The notes: generated from the sequence alone by a model not told the origin. A stretch of 37,183 bases of DNA from an uncultured Methylococcaceae bacterium (GCA_903905335.1 CAIVGC010000247.1:1-37183), one strand, 5' to 3'; positions 1 to 9,646 are shown, counted from the first letter of the stretch. Numbers and translations are program-made.

Positions 1-866
1 CCTAACTTAAGCATCCAAATGCCACCTAGTAAGCCTCCTATAACACTGGGCCATAAACCGGCGTTTTTTGCGACTAAACCAATCTCTGTTTTACTAAAGC
101 CCATGTCTAAATAGAACGGAGTCGCAAGAGCTGTTGCCATACTATCTCCCAATTTGTAAAAGAAAATAAAGGCAAGTACTAGCAGAGCAGATTGTAAGCC
201 ATTACGGGATATGAATTCTTGAAAGGGTTCAATAATTGCCGCTTTAAGTGTTTTAGGTGTGCTATTCGTAAGTTGTGGCTCCCTAATGCATAGGGTCATC
301 ACTATGCCAGGCAGCATAAATAAAGCCGTAATGAAAAAGACACTGCTCCATGGTAAATGGTCGGCCAAGATTAGTGATAAAGAGCCGGGTATCAAGCTAG
401 AAATTTTATAAGCATTGACATGTATGGCACTTCCTAAGCCTAATTCAATGTCGAGTAATAATTCTCGTCTATAGGCATCAAGTACAATATCTTGAGACGC
501 GCTAAAAAACGAAACGATGCATGCCAAATAAGCGATGGTCCATAAATCCAGTTTAGGATTCCAAAAGCCGAAGCAAGGAATAGATAGAATTAAGGCTAAT
601 TGTGAAATAAGCAACCAACCGCGCCGCCTTCCAAGTGGAGGTGTGTAGCGATCAAACAACGGTGCCCACAAAAACTTCCAAGTAAAGGGTAGTTGTATCA
701 AGGCAAACAAGCCAATGGCTTTTAAGTCTACGCCTTCAGAACGTAACCATGCAGGTAAAAGTGCAATTAAAATATATAGTGGTAGCCCAGAACTAAAGCC
801 TGTGAATATACAAATGAGCATGCGTTTATTAAGCAATGCTTTCCTAATAGTTGAATTATTGGTCAC
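1..866 (-). CDS. AmpG-like MFS permease, partial (runs off the left edge of the window)
   Basis: Reverse-strand translation from GTG at 866 (preceded by AAGGAG) reads VTNNSTIRKALLNKRMLICIFTGFSSGLPLYILIALLPAWLRSEGVDLKAIGLFALIQLPFTWKFLWAPLFDRYTPPLGRRRGW..., typical of the AmpG/PAT MFS family. Missed by the ORF track because it is open at the edge. Confidence 0.85.
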   Translation of the reverse strand, partial: MTNNSTIRKALLNKRMLICIFTGFSSGLPLYILIALLPAWLRSEGVDLKAIGLFALIQLPFTWKFLWAPLFDRYTPPLGRRRGWLLISQLALILSIPCFGFWNPKLDLWTIAYLACIVSFFSASQDIVLDAYRRELLLDIELGLGSAIHVNAYKISSLIPGSLSLILADHLPWSSVFFITALFMLPGIVMTLCIREPQLTNSTPKTLKAAIIEPFQEFISRNGLQSALLVLAFIFFYKLGDSMATALATPFYLDMGFSKTEIGLVAKNAGLWPSVIGGLLGGIWMLKL

Positions 867-956
867 AGAACTCCTTAAGAATCTTAATTACATTTAAAGG
901 TATGGCTACTATGTATGCCAGTGATAATAATATCATCGGTATTTTTAATATCGAAA

Positions 957-993
957 AAAAAGGCCGATGGTTTTTAAAACCATCGGCCTTTTT
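957..993. terminator. Bidirectional intrinsic terminator
   Basis: Perfect 18-nt arms AAAAAGGCCGATGGTTTT / AAAACCATCGGCCTTTTT with A-tract and T-tract ends, located just past the nhaD stop codon. Confidence 0.85.
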
Positions 994-1033
994 AATATAA
1001 CTTATCGCACGGCTGTGCGATATTTAATCTATA

Positions 1034-2392
1034 TTAGCCATTAATCAAATAATGAACAAATATACTAGCGGCATAACCGCCAGCAATAGCAGGCGTCCAT
1101 TTTAGATGGCTAAAGAACGTGTATTTATGGTTAGATTGCCCCATTAAAGCTACACCAGCAGCAGAGCCAACTGATAATAATGATCCACCTACACCGGCAG
1201 TCAATGTTACCAATAACCATTGATATAAGTCCATATCGACATTCATGTTCAATACAGCAAACATAACAGGAATATTATCAACAATTGCAGAGATTATCCC
1301 AACTAAAATGTTGGCTGTAGTTGCGCCTAGACCGTCATACATAGCCCCAGATAATAACTCAAGATAGCCAATATATCCTAAACCACCAACAGCAAATACA
1401 ACGCCAAAGAAAAATAATAAGGTATCCCATTCAGCGCCACGTACTTTATTGAAAACATCAAAGCCTGCTTCGCCTTCAGTTCTGTGGTACTTTTTCAAAT
1501 AATAGCCATAAAGCATTAGCACAGAAAGACCGACCATCATGCCCATAAATGGAGGTAAATGTAGACCTTGTTTAAAGCTAACTGCAGTAACAATGGTTAG
1601 TAAAAACAATCCACAAATTTGCAACGCACCGGGCTTTAATACTACAGCCTCTTCATCAGTTACTAGGGGCTGCTCGTTAGGAACTGCGAAATACATCACT
1701 GCTGCAGGAACAGCATAGTTAGCTAATGAAGGTACAAATAGCTTAAAGAAATCAAAGAACTCAGCGTATCCAGCCTGCCATACCATTAGAGTAGTAATAT
1801 CGCCAAATGGACAGAATGCTCCACCTGCATTAGCTGCAACGACTAAATTAACAAAACCAATGCTAACAAACTTCTCGTTGTCGGCACCTACCGCCATAAC
1901 AACTGCACCTACTAATAAGGCGGCTGTTAGGTTATCGGCTACGGCTGATAAAAAGAAAGTAATAATGCCGGTTATCAAAAATAATTTGCGGTAACCAAAT
2001 TGTCTTCTAACCAACCATGATCTTAAGGCTTCAAATACATTGCGTTCAGCCATTGAGTTGATATAAGTCATGGCGACTAATAAAAACAACATTAGCTCGG
2101 CATATTCTTTTAGGTTGTATTCGAATGCTTCATGCATTGCTTCAACGGAAACGCCTTTTTGAGAGGCTAAAATAGCTGCATGAGCCCAAATAATACCCGC
2201 AGCTAAAATAACAGGTTTAGATTTACGCATATGCGTAAATTCTTCGGTCATTACAAAGCCATAGGCGATAATAAAGATTAGAACGCAATAAATGCCACGT
2301 TCGGTGCCCGTCAAGCCAAGGCTTTCAAAGCCACTTGCCATTGCCATTTGTGGCATTAACAAGATTGATAAAAAAATTAATAAAAAACGCAC
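1034..2392 (-). CDS. nhaD: Na+/H+ antiporter NhaD family
   Basis: 452-aa polytopic protein with NhaD-type motifs (ADNLTAALLVGAVVMAVG, AANAGGAFCPFGDITTLMVWQ, IISAIVDNIPVMFAVL). Confidence 0.88.
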   Translation of the reverse strand: MRFLLIFLSILLMPQMAMASGFESLGLTGTERGIYCVLIFIIAYGFVMTEEFTHMRKSKPVILAAGIIWAHAAILASQKGVSVEAMHEAFEYNLKEYAELMLFLLVAMTYINSMAERNVFEALRSWLVRRQFGYRKLFLITGIITFFLSAVADNLTAALLVGAVVMAVGADNEKFVSIGFVNLVVAANAGGAFCPFGDITTLMVWQAGYAEFFDFFKLFVPSLANYAVPAAVMYFAVPNEQPLVTDEEAVVLKPGALQICGLFLLTIVTAVSFKQGLHLPPFMGMMVGLSVLMLYGYYLKKYHRTEGEAGFDVFNKVRGAEWDTLLFFFGVVFAVGGLGYIGYLELLSGAMYDGLGATTANILVGIISAIVDNIPVMFAVLNMNVDMDLYQWLLVTLTAGVGGSLLSVGSAAGVALMGQSNHKYTFFSHLKWTPAIAGGYAASIFVHYLING

Positions 2393-2543
2393 GAGAATAA
2401 CCCCTTCCTACTTTATAGTTATAGATACAAAAAAATTTCAGCTGTTAATGGTATCACCAACTAATAATATTGTCATTTTATGGCTCTCAGTATATGATTG
2501 CAGGTCAAATTATTAGCCAGAATAGTCTTATAAACGCCTATCC

Positions 2544-4196
2544 ATGTACCAATATACCGATACCGATCAAACCCTTGTTGACGAACGCGTTGCTCAATTT
2601 AGACGACAAACCGAACAGTTTTTAAAAGGCGAGCTTTCTGAAGATCATTACCGTGCATTACGCTTAAGAAATGGTGTTTATATACAAACACATGCACCCT
2701 TATTAAGGATTGCAGGGCCTTATGGGCTTCTTAACTCTAAACAAGTGCGTAAACTTGCTCATATTGCCCGTAATTATGATAAAAATTATTGTCACTTTAC
2801 TACTAGGCAAAATATTCAGTTTAACTGGCCAAAATTGGAACTAATCCCTGATATATTAGCTGAATTAGCTAGTGTACAGATGCACTCCATACAAACCAGC
2901 GGTAATTGTATGCGCAACACCACTTCCGATCATTTGGCAGGTGTTTGTGTGGATGAAGTTGAAGATCCGCGTCCTTATTGTGAAATTATTCGTCAATGGA
3001 CAACCTTACATCCTGAATTCGATTATTTGCCGCGTAAATTTAAAATCGCTGTTAGTGGTGCTTTGCATGATCGTGCTGCTACTCAATTCCACGATATTGG
3101 TTTGCATCTGGTTAAAAATGCTGAAGGTGAGGTTGGTTTTAAAGTTATAGTTGGGGGAGGGTTGGGGCGTACGCCGATCATAGGCCAAGTAATAAAGCCG
3201 TTTCTGGAGAAAAAACATTTACTCTCCTATTTGGAAGCAGTATTGCGTATTTACAATTTGTATGGACGCCGTGATAACAAATACAAAGCTAGGATCAAAA
3301 TTTTGGTCAAAGAATCTAGTTTGGCTAAATTCTCGGCTTTAGTTGAGAAAGAATGGTTGCAACTTAAAGATAATAATGAATTAAGTGCGGATCGCATAGT
3401 CGCGATGTGTGCGCAATTTAGTGCGCCAGCTTATGACGACCACGCCTCAGAAGATCAAAGTTTTGTTCAGCTTCAAGTAGAAAATAAAGCATTTTCTACT
3501 TGGGTAAAACATAATACCGCTGAACATAAAATTGCCGGTTATCGTGCGGCTTTTGTTTCCTTAAAAGCACCTGATTCACCGCCGGGCGACATGACTGATA
3601 AGCAGTTGGATGCTGTTGCCGATCTTGCTGATGCCTACAGTTTTGGTGAGATTAGAGCTACTCATAGACAAAACTTAATTCTGGCTGATATTAAACAAGC
3701 CGACTTGTATCCACTATGGCAAAAACTGACTGAGCTAAAATTAGCAACACCGAATATCGGCACAGCAACAGACATGATTTGCTGTCCGGGCTTAGATTTC
3801 TGTTCATTAGCGAATGCGGGCTCTATTGGCATAGCTAAAGAAATAAATGAAGCTTTAGATGATATGGATTACATTCATGATATCGGTGATTTAAAAATCA
3901 ATATGTCAGGTTGCATGAATGGTTGCGCACATCAGAGTGTTGGTCATATTGGTATTTTAGGAGTTGATAAAAAAGGTACTGAATGGTATCAATTAACCTT
4001 GGGTGGTTCTTCAGAAAATAATGCAGCCATTGGTGAACGACTGGGTCCTGCGGTTGCAAAAGATCAAGTCACAAAAGCGATCATTACTATTCTTGACGTT
4101 TATATTAAGCAACGTCTGGAAGAAGAATCATTCCTAGATATGGTAAACCGAGTTGGTATTACCCCATTTAAAGAGCAGGTTTATGCAACTCATTAA
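2544..4196 (+). CDS. cysI: Nitrite/sulfite reductase hemoprotein beta-component (siroheme/4Fe-4S), CysI-like
   Basis: 550 aa; siroheme/4Fe-4S motif CCPGLDFCSLANA...INMSGCMNGCAHQSVGHIGILG; N-terminal FTTRQNIQFNWPKL region. Confidence 0.85.
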   Translation: MYQYTDTDQTLVDERVAQFRRQTEQFLKGELSEDHYRALRLRNGVYIQTHAPLLRIAGPYGLLNSKQVRKLAHIARNYDKNYCHFTTRQNIQFNWPKLELIPDILAELASVQMHSIQTSGNCMRNTTSDHLAGVCVDEVEDPRPYCEIIRQWTTLHPEFDYLPRKFKIAVSGALHDRAATQFHDIGLHLVKNAEGEVGFKVIVGGGLGRTPIIGQVIKPFLEKKHLLSYLEAVLRIYNLYGRRDNKYKARIKILVKESSLAKFSALVEKEWLQLKDNNELSADRIVAMCAQFSAPAYDDHASEDQSFVQLQVENKAFSTWVKHNTAEHKIAGYRAAFVSLKAPDSPPGDMTDKQLDAVADLADAYSFGEIRATHRQNLILADIKQADLYPLWQKLTELKLATPNIGTATDMICCPGLDFCSLANAGSIGIAKEINEALDDMDYIHDIGDLKINMSGCMNGCAHQSVGHIGILGVDKKGTEWYQLTLGGSSENNAAIGERLGPAVAKDQVTKAIITILDVYIKQRLEEESFLDMVNRVGITPFKEQVYATH

Positions 4197-4635
4197 AGAT
4201 CAACAGATTATTGATAATACATGGCAATATATTGCAGATAATGAACAGCCAAAGACGGGGGATATTAGTGTTTCTTTTGCTCGCTGGCAGCGTGATAAAC
4301 AGGAATTGTTGGCGCATGATGGCAGGCTTGGAGTTAGAATAAGCTCTTTAGATAATGTTGATGAGCTTGCTGATGATTTAGACAAGTTACAACTCATTGA
4401 GTTAGATTTTCCAGATTTTGCTGATGGCCGTTCATTTTCTCAGGCTTGGTTGCTGAGGGGGCGTTATCATTATCAAGGAGAAATAAGAGCTATCGGTCAT
4501 TACATTCCTGATCAAGTTTTTTATTTGGCTCGGGTAGGTGTTAATGCGTTTAGCCCTAAAACGTCCAGAGAGCTATCTAGCATCATAAATAAATTACAAG
4601 ATTTTACGGTCAACTACCAAAGCTCCATCAATTAA
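4183..4635 (+). CDS. DUF934 family protein (sulfite reductase partner)
   Basis: Start at MQLIKDQQIID overlapping the cysI stop; central FPDFADGRSFSQAWLLRGRYHYQGEIRAIGHYIPDQVFYLARVGVNAF is characteristic of DUF934. Confidence 0.8.
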   Translation: MQLIKDQQIIDNTWQYIADNEQPKTGDISVSFARWQRDKQELLAHDGRLGVRISSLDNVDELADDLDKLQLIELDFPDFADGRSFSQAWLLRGRYHYQGEIRAIGHYIPDQVFYLARVGVNAFSPKTSRELSSIINKLQDFTVNYQSSIN

Positions 4636-4705
4636 ATAGGTACAGTCGGCAGTAGCGCTAGTAATTAAATCGAGGAATGATTCTTAAATAATGATTTAGG
4701 AATCG

Positions 4706-4736
4706 TTTACATAAAGCTAGCTGGTTTATTTATAAA
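4706..4736 (+). promoter_or_regulatory. Candidate sigma-70 promoter for the 4793 ORF
   Basis: TTTACA, 17-nt spacer, TTTATA. Confidence 0.35.
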
Positions 4737-4792
4737 AAGTTCAGTTTTTTTCAAGTTACACAAAAATTCTAATTCATCATAAGGAAGTAATT

Positions 4793-5092
4793 ATGACTAC
4801 TGTCGCTGACCCTATAATAGGGTCCTGGTACAAAGATCTAGAAAGTAAGTTGAAATTTAAAGTCATCGCTATTGATGAAAAAGATGAGGCCATTGAAATT
4901 CAATACCTTAATGGCGATATTGGCGAATATGATAATGATACTTGGTATAGCTCAAGCTTTGATTGCATCGAAGCGCCTGAAGACTGGACGATTGCTTTTG
5001 ATGGCATTGAAACTGACGATCTGGGCTATTCCGATACCGATGAGCATAAACCAAATATTGAAGACATAGATATTGATGATTATTTGGATTAA
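4793..5092 (+). CDS. Small acidic conserved protein (DUF6763-like)
   Basis: 99-aa ORF with AAGGAAG RBS; acidic composition, motif IGSWYKDLESKLKFKVIAIDEKDEAIEIQYLNGDIGEYD. Family name is from memory. Confidence 0.65.
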   Translation: MTTVADPIIGSWYKDLESKLKFKVIAIDEKDEAIEIQYLNGDIGEYDNDTWYSSSFDCIEAPEDWTIAFDGIETDDLGYSDTDEHKPNIEDIDIDDYLD

Positions 5093-5107
5093 CTAGGAAA
5101 TAATGGC

Positions 5108-5947
5108 ATGAAAATGAGTCCCCAGGAGTTTTTGGATTGGCCGTCGAAAAGAATTACTTTGCTGGCTATGTCCGGTGCTGGTAAAACAACTCTAGCCAAT
5201 AAATTACCTAAAGCTAACTGGTTTCACTATTCGGGTGATTACCGGATAGGCACTCGCTACCTGCGTGAGCCTATCCTAGATAATATAAAACGCCAAGCGA
5301 TGAGCGTGCCGTTTTTGCGGGACTTATTATTATCGGATTCTATTTATATTTCTAATAAAATTACTGTCGATAATCTTGCTCCGATTTCCACTTTTTTGGC
5401 TAAAGTAGGCGATCCCGCTCAAAATGGCTTATCTTTACAAGAATTCAAACGTCGGCAACAATTACATCATCAGGCCGAGTGTGCCGCTATGAATGATGTT
5501 CCTGAATTCATAAATAAAGCACAGGATATTTATGGCTATCCTCATTTTATCAATGATGCTGGTGGTAGCGTTTGTGAGTTGGATTGCCCTGATGTAATAG
5601 AGCAACTGGCCAAAAATACCTTAATTATTTATATAAAGATACCGCCAGTCTTAGAAAAAACCATTATCGAGCGTGCTAAAACAGATCCTAAGCCTTTGTA
5701 CTATAGAGAAGCGTTTTTAGACGAAAGGCTTTCAGAGTTTATGCGTTTAAATAACTATACTACTACTGATGAAATGCCGCCCGATGAATTTGTATCTTGG
5801 GTTTTTCCTGAGCTATTTAAATCTCGTCTGCCTCGTTATCAAGCTATCGCAGATCAGCATGGTTATACCGTTGATGCAAATGAGGTTGCAGGGGTTAAAA
5901 CCGAGGCTGATTTCATAAGAATGATTAGTGATGCCTTAGCTAAGTAG
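5108..5947 (+). CDS. P-loop ATPase/kinase-like protein of unknown function
   Basis: Walker A AMSGAGKTTLA near the N-terminus; 279 aa, between the 4793 ORF and metA. Confidence 0.75.
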   Translation: MKMSPQEFLDWPSKRITLLAMSGAGKTTLANKLPKANWFHYSGDYRIGTRYLREPILDNIKRQAMSVPFLRDLLLSDSIYISNKITVDNLAPISTFLAKVGDPAQNGLSLQEFKRRQQLHHQAECAAMNDVPEFINKAQDIYGYPHFINDAGGSVCELDCPDVIEQLAKNTLIIYIKIPPVLEKTIIERAKTDPKPLYYREAFLDERLSEFMRLNNYTTTDEMPPDEFVSWVFPELFKSRLPRYQAIADQHGYTVDANEVAGVKTEADFIRMISDALAK

Positions 5948-5972
5948 TCATGATAATTAATCAGCAAAGTTT

Positions 5973-7040
5973 ATGCCTTTAGTCGCACATATAGATTTAC
6001 CTACTTTTCAGCGTTTACGTGAAGAAGGCGAAGAAATACTATCGCCATATCGCGCCAGTCAGCAAGATATCCGTGAAATGCATATTGGTTTACTTAATCT
6101 CATGCCAGATGCTGCATTAGAGGCGACAGAGCGTCAGTTCTTTCGTTTAGTAGGTGCGTGCAATCAAATTGTTCAATTTCATGTCCATCCTTTTACCGTG
6201 CCAGGACTAATTAGAGGGCCAGAGGCACAGACTCATATTAATAAATATTACGAATCTTTTGAAAAGATCAAGCAAGATGGTTTAGATGCCCTGATTATCA
6301 GTGGTGCTAATGTTACTAAAGCTAGTTTACCAGAAGAAGATTTTTGGCTGCCACTGATGGAGGTTTTTGCTTGGGCGAATGAGAATGTTACTTCGGTGCT
6401 TTGCTCATGTCTGGCGACCCATGCCGTTATTCAATATTGTTATGGTATAGAGCGTACTCGACTGCCAGATAAGCGATGGGGAGTGTTTTCGCATAAGCTC
6501 GTCAATCGTACACATCCTCTAGTAGCTGAAATCAATACTCGTTTTGATGTTCCTCATTCACGTTTTAATGAAATATTTCAGAGTGATATGGAGCGTTTTG
6601 GCATAAAAGTATTAGTTGTTAGTAAAGAAGCTGGAGTGCATCTTGCAGTAAGTCCAGACGGTTTTCGTGTCGTGTTCTTTCAAGGGCATCCAGAATACGA
6701 TGATATTAGCTTGTTAAAAGAATACAAGCGTGAAGTATTGCGTTTTTATCATGATGAAATAAGCACTTATCCACCTTTTCCAGAACATTATTTTGATGAG
6801 GAGGTGCGGCAAATTTTTAATGATTATCAAGAGCATATCAGAATAAGTAAAGCTAAAGGAGCAAGGCTGGATGATTTTCCAGAAGTTCTAGTACTAGATC
6901 ATATCGATAATACTTGGAATGATACTGCAAAAGCAGTTTTTAACAATTGGTTAGGCAAAATCTATCAACTCACTCATCAAGATCGGCGTTTGCCATTTAT
7001 GGCGGGTATCGATCCGAATAATCCGCTTTTGGAAAAATAA
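5973..7040 (+). CDS. metA: Homoserine O-succinyltransferase/acetyltransferase
   Basis: 355 aa; MetA signatures (HIGLLNLMPDAALEATERQFFRLVG, DALIISGANV, SVLCSCLATHAVIQYCYGIER, FFQGHPEYD). Confidence 0.92.
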   Translation: MPLVAHIDLPTFQRLREEGEEILSPYRASQQDIREMHIGLLNLMPDAALEATERQFFRLVGACNQIVQFHVHPFTVPGLIRGPEAQTHINKYYESFEKIKQDGLDALIISGANVTKASLPEEDFWLPLMEVFAWANENVTSVLCSCLATHAVIQYCYGIERTRLPDKRWGVFSHKLVNRTHPLVAEINTRFDVPHSRFNEIFQSDMERFGIKVLVVSKEAGVHLAVSPDGFRVVFFQGHPEYDDISLLKEYKREVLRFYHDEISTYPPFPEHYFDEEVRQIFNDYQEHIRISKAKGARLDDFPEVLVLDHIDNTWNDTAKAVFNNWLGKIYQLTHQDRRLPFMAGIDPNNPLLEK

Positions 7041-7266
7041 ATTTTTTAAGATATGAGATTGTATGATTATCTGGCGGCTATATAATTTCATTAACATAAT
7101 CTTACTTTGCTAATTCCCATTGTTTAGCTTGACGCTTGATTTCATCTTTGGATGTGGAGTGATTTAGTTTTTTAATCCGTCTGAACATATCTTCAGCTTA
7201 CTAGACCTGGTATAAATTGTTGAACCATATGTAGTTATTTTTTTTCTTTCGCGCACTAAATAAGAA

Positions 7267-7917
7267 ATGAATATGAATGATATAACTCTAAATACCAAGC
7301 GGATCTTGCCCATTTTATACAGTTTTCGACGCTGTCCTTATGCGATTAGGGCTAGATTAGCGATTGCTTGCGCTGGCGTGGCTGTGGAGCTAAGAGAGGT
7401 TGAATTACGCAATAAGCCGCAAGCCATGTTACTGATTTCGCCTAAGGCTACGGTGCCTGTTTTGCAACTTGAGAACGGTAGGGTGCTGGATGAAAGTTTG
7501 GATATTATGTTGTGGGCCTTACAACAAAATGACCCCGAGCATTGGCTTAAGGTTGTTGGCTTAAATAATGTGAAAGGCTTAGTTCGACGTAATGATGAGC
7601 AGTTCAAATACTATCTGGATCGCTATAAATATGCGGATCGTTATCCAGCTTATTCTGAGCTTTACTATCGGCAGCAGGGTGTCTTGTTTTTGGCTGATAT
7701 TGAGCTCTTGTTAGCTCAAAGTGCTTATTTGTGTGGTGAGCATTTTTCTTTGGCGGATGCTGCTATTTTGCCTTTTATTCGTCAGTTCTGTGCGGTAGAT
7801 CCAGCGTGGTTTATGGTTTCACCTTATCCGGCGCTAAGACAGTGGTTGAACCAGTTTTTAGCCTCGTCGTTATTTAAGCAGGTGATGACAAAATATCCTT
7901 GTTGGCAGGCTAGTTAG
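7267..7917 (+). CDS. Glutathione S-transferase family protein
   Basis: Thioredoxin-fold N-terminus ILYSFRRCPYAIRARLAIACAGV...KATVPVLQLENGRVLDESLDIMLW, alpha-helical C-domain FSLADAAILPFIRQF. Confidence 0.85.
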   Translation: MNMNDITLNTKRILPILYSFRRCPYAIRARLAIACAGVAVELREVELRNKPQAMLLISPKATVPVLQLENGRVLDESLDIMLWALQQNDPEHWLKVVGLNNVKGLVRRNDEQFKYYLDRYKYADRYPAYSELYYRQQGVLFLADIELLLAQSAYLCGEHFSLADAAILPFIRQFCAVDPAWFMVSPYPALRQWLNQFLASSLFKQVMTKYPCWQAS

Positions 7918-7961
7918 CGGTTATTTTTGCGTTTTATATTCACAGTCACAGTGATTGATGT

Positions 7962-7992
7962 CTGAGTTAACCGCTTTGATCTGTTAACTCAG
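7962..7992. repeat. Perfect inverted repeat CTGAGTTAAC...GTTAACTCAG
   Basis: 10-bp perfect arms with an 11-nt spacer downstream of the GST stop; overlaps an alternative AACCGC/GCGGTT pairing. Confidence 0.6.
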
Positions 7993-8119
7993 CGGTTTAT
8001 CACCCTACTTGTCGATAGAGCACCTAACAGGATGGTTAGAACGTCAATCCGACGAAAACAACATCAAGCCGACAAATAGTAACGTGGGTTAGCTTAGATC
8101 ATCGGTAACCAGACCTGCA

Positions 8120-8938
8120 TTACTTAGGCTTAAGAAATTTAATAGTCATTCTATCGCTTTCACCTATGGCTTTATAAATATCGTGGTCTTGGTCTTTTAA
8201 GGCCCACGTGGGAGGTAGAGTCCAGACACCTTTGGGGTAGTTCTTTTTATCTTTGTGGTTAGCGTTAATTTCAGATTTTTCTAAAAACTCAAAGCCGGCA
8301 TTTCTAGCTAAGGCAATCACATCATCTTCGCTGACATAACCGGCTGCGGTGATTTTGTTCTGGGGTTTAAATAGATTGTATCTATGCTCAACCACGCCGA
8401 GTATGCCTCCAGGTTTTAAAGCTTTATACATGGCCACATAGGCGGCAGCGGCTTGATCAATACCCATCCAATTATGGGTATTACGAAACGATAAAACTCG
8501 ATCTACAGAATTATCGGGGGCTATTTGTAAGGCTTTTGGCGGCTCTAACTCGGTTACCTCAACTTTGTCGTAGAGATCAGGCTGTTCGTGCAGTTTTTTT
8601 ACAAACTTATCTAAGCTCTTTTTAAAATAAGGCTCATCTGTTTTTGCTGAATAATGAGCAGCATAAAGTTTGCCGTTATCTCTTAAATAAGGCGCTAATA
8701 TTTCCGTATACCAACCTTCTCCTGGCCAGACTTCAACCACAGTCATGGTGTTTTGTACATCAAAAAAGGTTAAGGTTTGTTGGGGATGTCGATAAATGTC
8801 TCGGGCTTTATGGTCGGCAGAGCGTTGTTCGCCGGCTATTTTTTGAGCTAGGCTAGTGGAGGATTCGTCAGCTTGTGCCGTGCAAATGCTAGTTACTAAT
8901 AACAAAGCCCCTAAGATTTTTTTCATGTTTCTACTCAC
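8120..8938 (-). CDS. Exported class I SAM-dependent methyltransferase-like protein
   Basis: Signal peptide MKKILGALLLVTSICTAQA; Rossmann motif I VVEVWPGEGWYTEILAPYL and PGGILGVVEH. Confidence 0.75.
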   Translation of the reverse strand: MSRNMKKILGALLLVTSICTAQADESSTSLAQKIAGEQRSADHKARDIYRHPQQTLTFFDVQNTMTVVEVWPGEGWYTEILAPYLRDNGKLYAAHYSAKTDEPYFKKSLDKFVKKLHEQPDLYDKVEVTELEPPKALQIAPDNSVDRVLSFRNTHNWMGIDQAAAAYVAMYKALKPGGILGVVEHRYNLFKPQNKITAAGYVSEDDVIALARNAGFEFLEKSEINANHKDKKNYPKGVWTLPPTWALKDQDHDIYKAIGESDRMTIKFLKPK

Positions 8939-8970
8939 AGTGTCTGATAGAGGCGACAGGTAGCGCCTTA

Positions 8971-9468
8971 TTATTTGTTATGACGATTCCAAATTTGCAG
9001 CGCACTTAAAGTCGCTAAACATAAAAAGGCGACTAAGGTCCAAGCTGGCATGCTAAAGCCCAGAAAGGTCCAATCTATTTTCGCGCAATCGCCGGTACCG
9101 TTGAGCATGAGTTTAACGGTATCAAACAGAGGGAAATTTTGTAGCATGAAGCCAATGCCGGGACTGCATTCGGGGACTTGATCGGGTGGTAAATGTTGCA
9201 GCCATACATGCCGAGTAGAAATAGAGGCACCAAATAAAGCGCTGATCGTTCCTAGAATGGCATAACGCTTTATGCCAACGGTTCCTGGATTATGTAAGCC
9301 AGAAATCAAGAAAATAATGCCGGTTAATAAGATAGCTAGACGTTGCGAAATACATAAGGGACAGGGCTCTAGGTCTTGTACTAATTGAAAATAAGCGCCC
9401 ATGGACAATAAGCTTAAACACGCTAAAGCACCTAATAAAAACCAGATTCTTGCTTTAATTTTTAACAT
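8971..9468 (-). CDS. dsbB: Disulfide bond formation protein B
   Basis: Four TM segments, CxxC in LEPCPLCISQR and a second Cys pair (PECSPG...GDCAKIDW); start chosen at MLKIKARIWFLLG. Confidence 0.88.
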   Translation of the reverse strand: MLKIKARIWFLLGALACLSLLSMGAYFQLVQDLEPCPLCISQRLAILLTGIIFLISGLHNPGTVGIKRYAILGTISALFGASISTRHVWLQHLPPDQVPECSPGIGFMLQNFPLFDTVKLMLNGTGDCAKIDWTFLGFSMPAWTLVAFLCLATLSALQIWNRHNK

Positions 9469-9515
9469 AACTATCCTATTAATTTTATTGACTTTAAATA
9501 CCAATCAAAATGTAG

Positions 9516-9542
9516 GTCGGGCACATGCTTTTTGTGCCCGAC
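9516..9542. repeat. Palindromic intergenic repeat GTCGGGCAC...GTGCCCGAC
   Basis: 9-bp perfect arms in the dsbB upstream region; resembles common dispersed GTAGGTCGGGCA-type repeats. Confidence 0.65.
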
Positions 9543-9603
9543 ATTTCAAAGCTTCAATGTCGTAATAAACTCGGCTTATTACCCACCTTAACATTATTAA
9601 ATA

Positions 9604-9646
9604 CAAGTAGGTCAGGCAACGCTTTCGCTTTTTTCCGACCTACTTG
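9604..9646. repeat. Inverted repeat CAAGTAGGTC...GACCTACTTG
   Basis: 10-bp perfect arms with a 23-nt spacer, directly abutting the stop codon of the 9649 ORF. Confidence 0.65.

Noticed and set aside
2872-3218. ORFs 2872..3150 (+) and 3006..3218 (-) inside cysI
   Set aside because: Alternative-frame ORFs within a well-supported CDS, with no recognisable protein features.
2544-4635. Assignment of the 2544 gene as a dissimilatory nitrite reductase partnering the nar cluster
   Set aside because: The DUF934 partner and sequence type fit assimilatory sulfite reduction better; about 30 kb away from nar.
8203-8212. CCCACGTGGG palindrome as a parS site
   Set aside because: It shares CACGTG with parS but lacks the GTTTC/GAAAC arms (TGTTTCACGTGAAACA) and lies inside a coding sequence.
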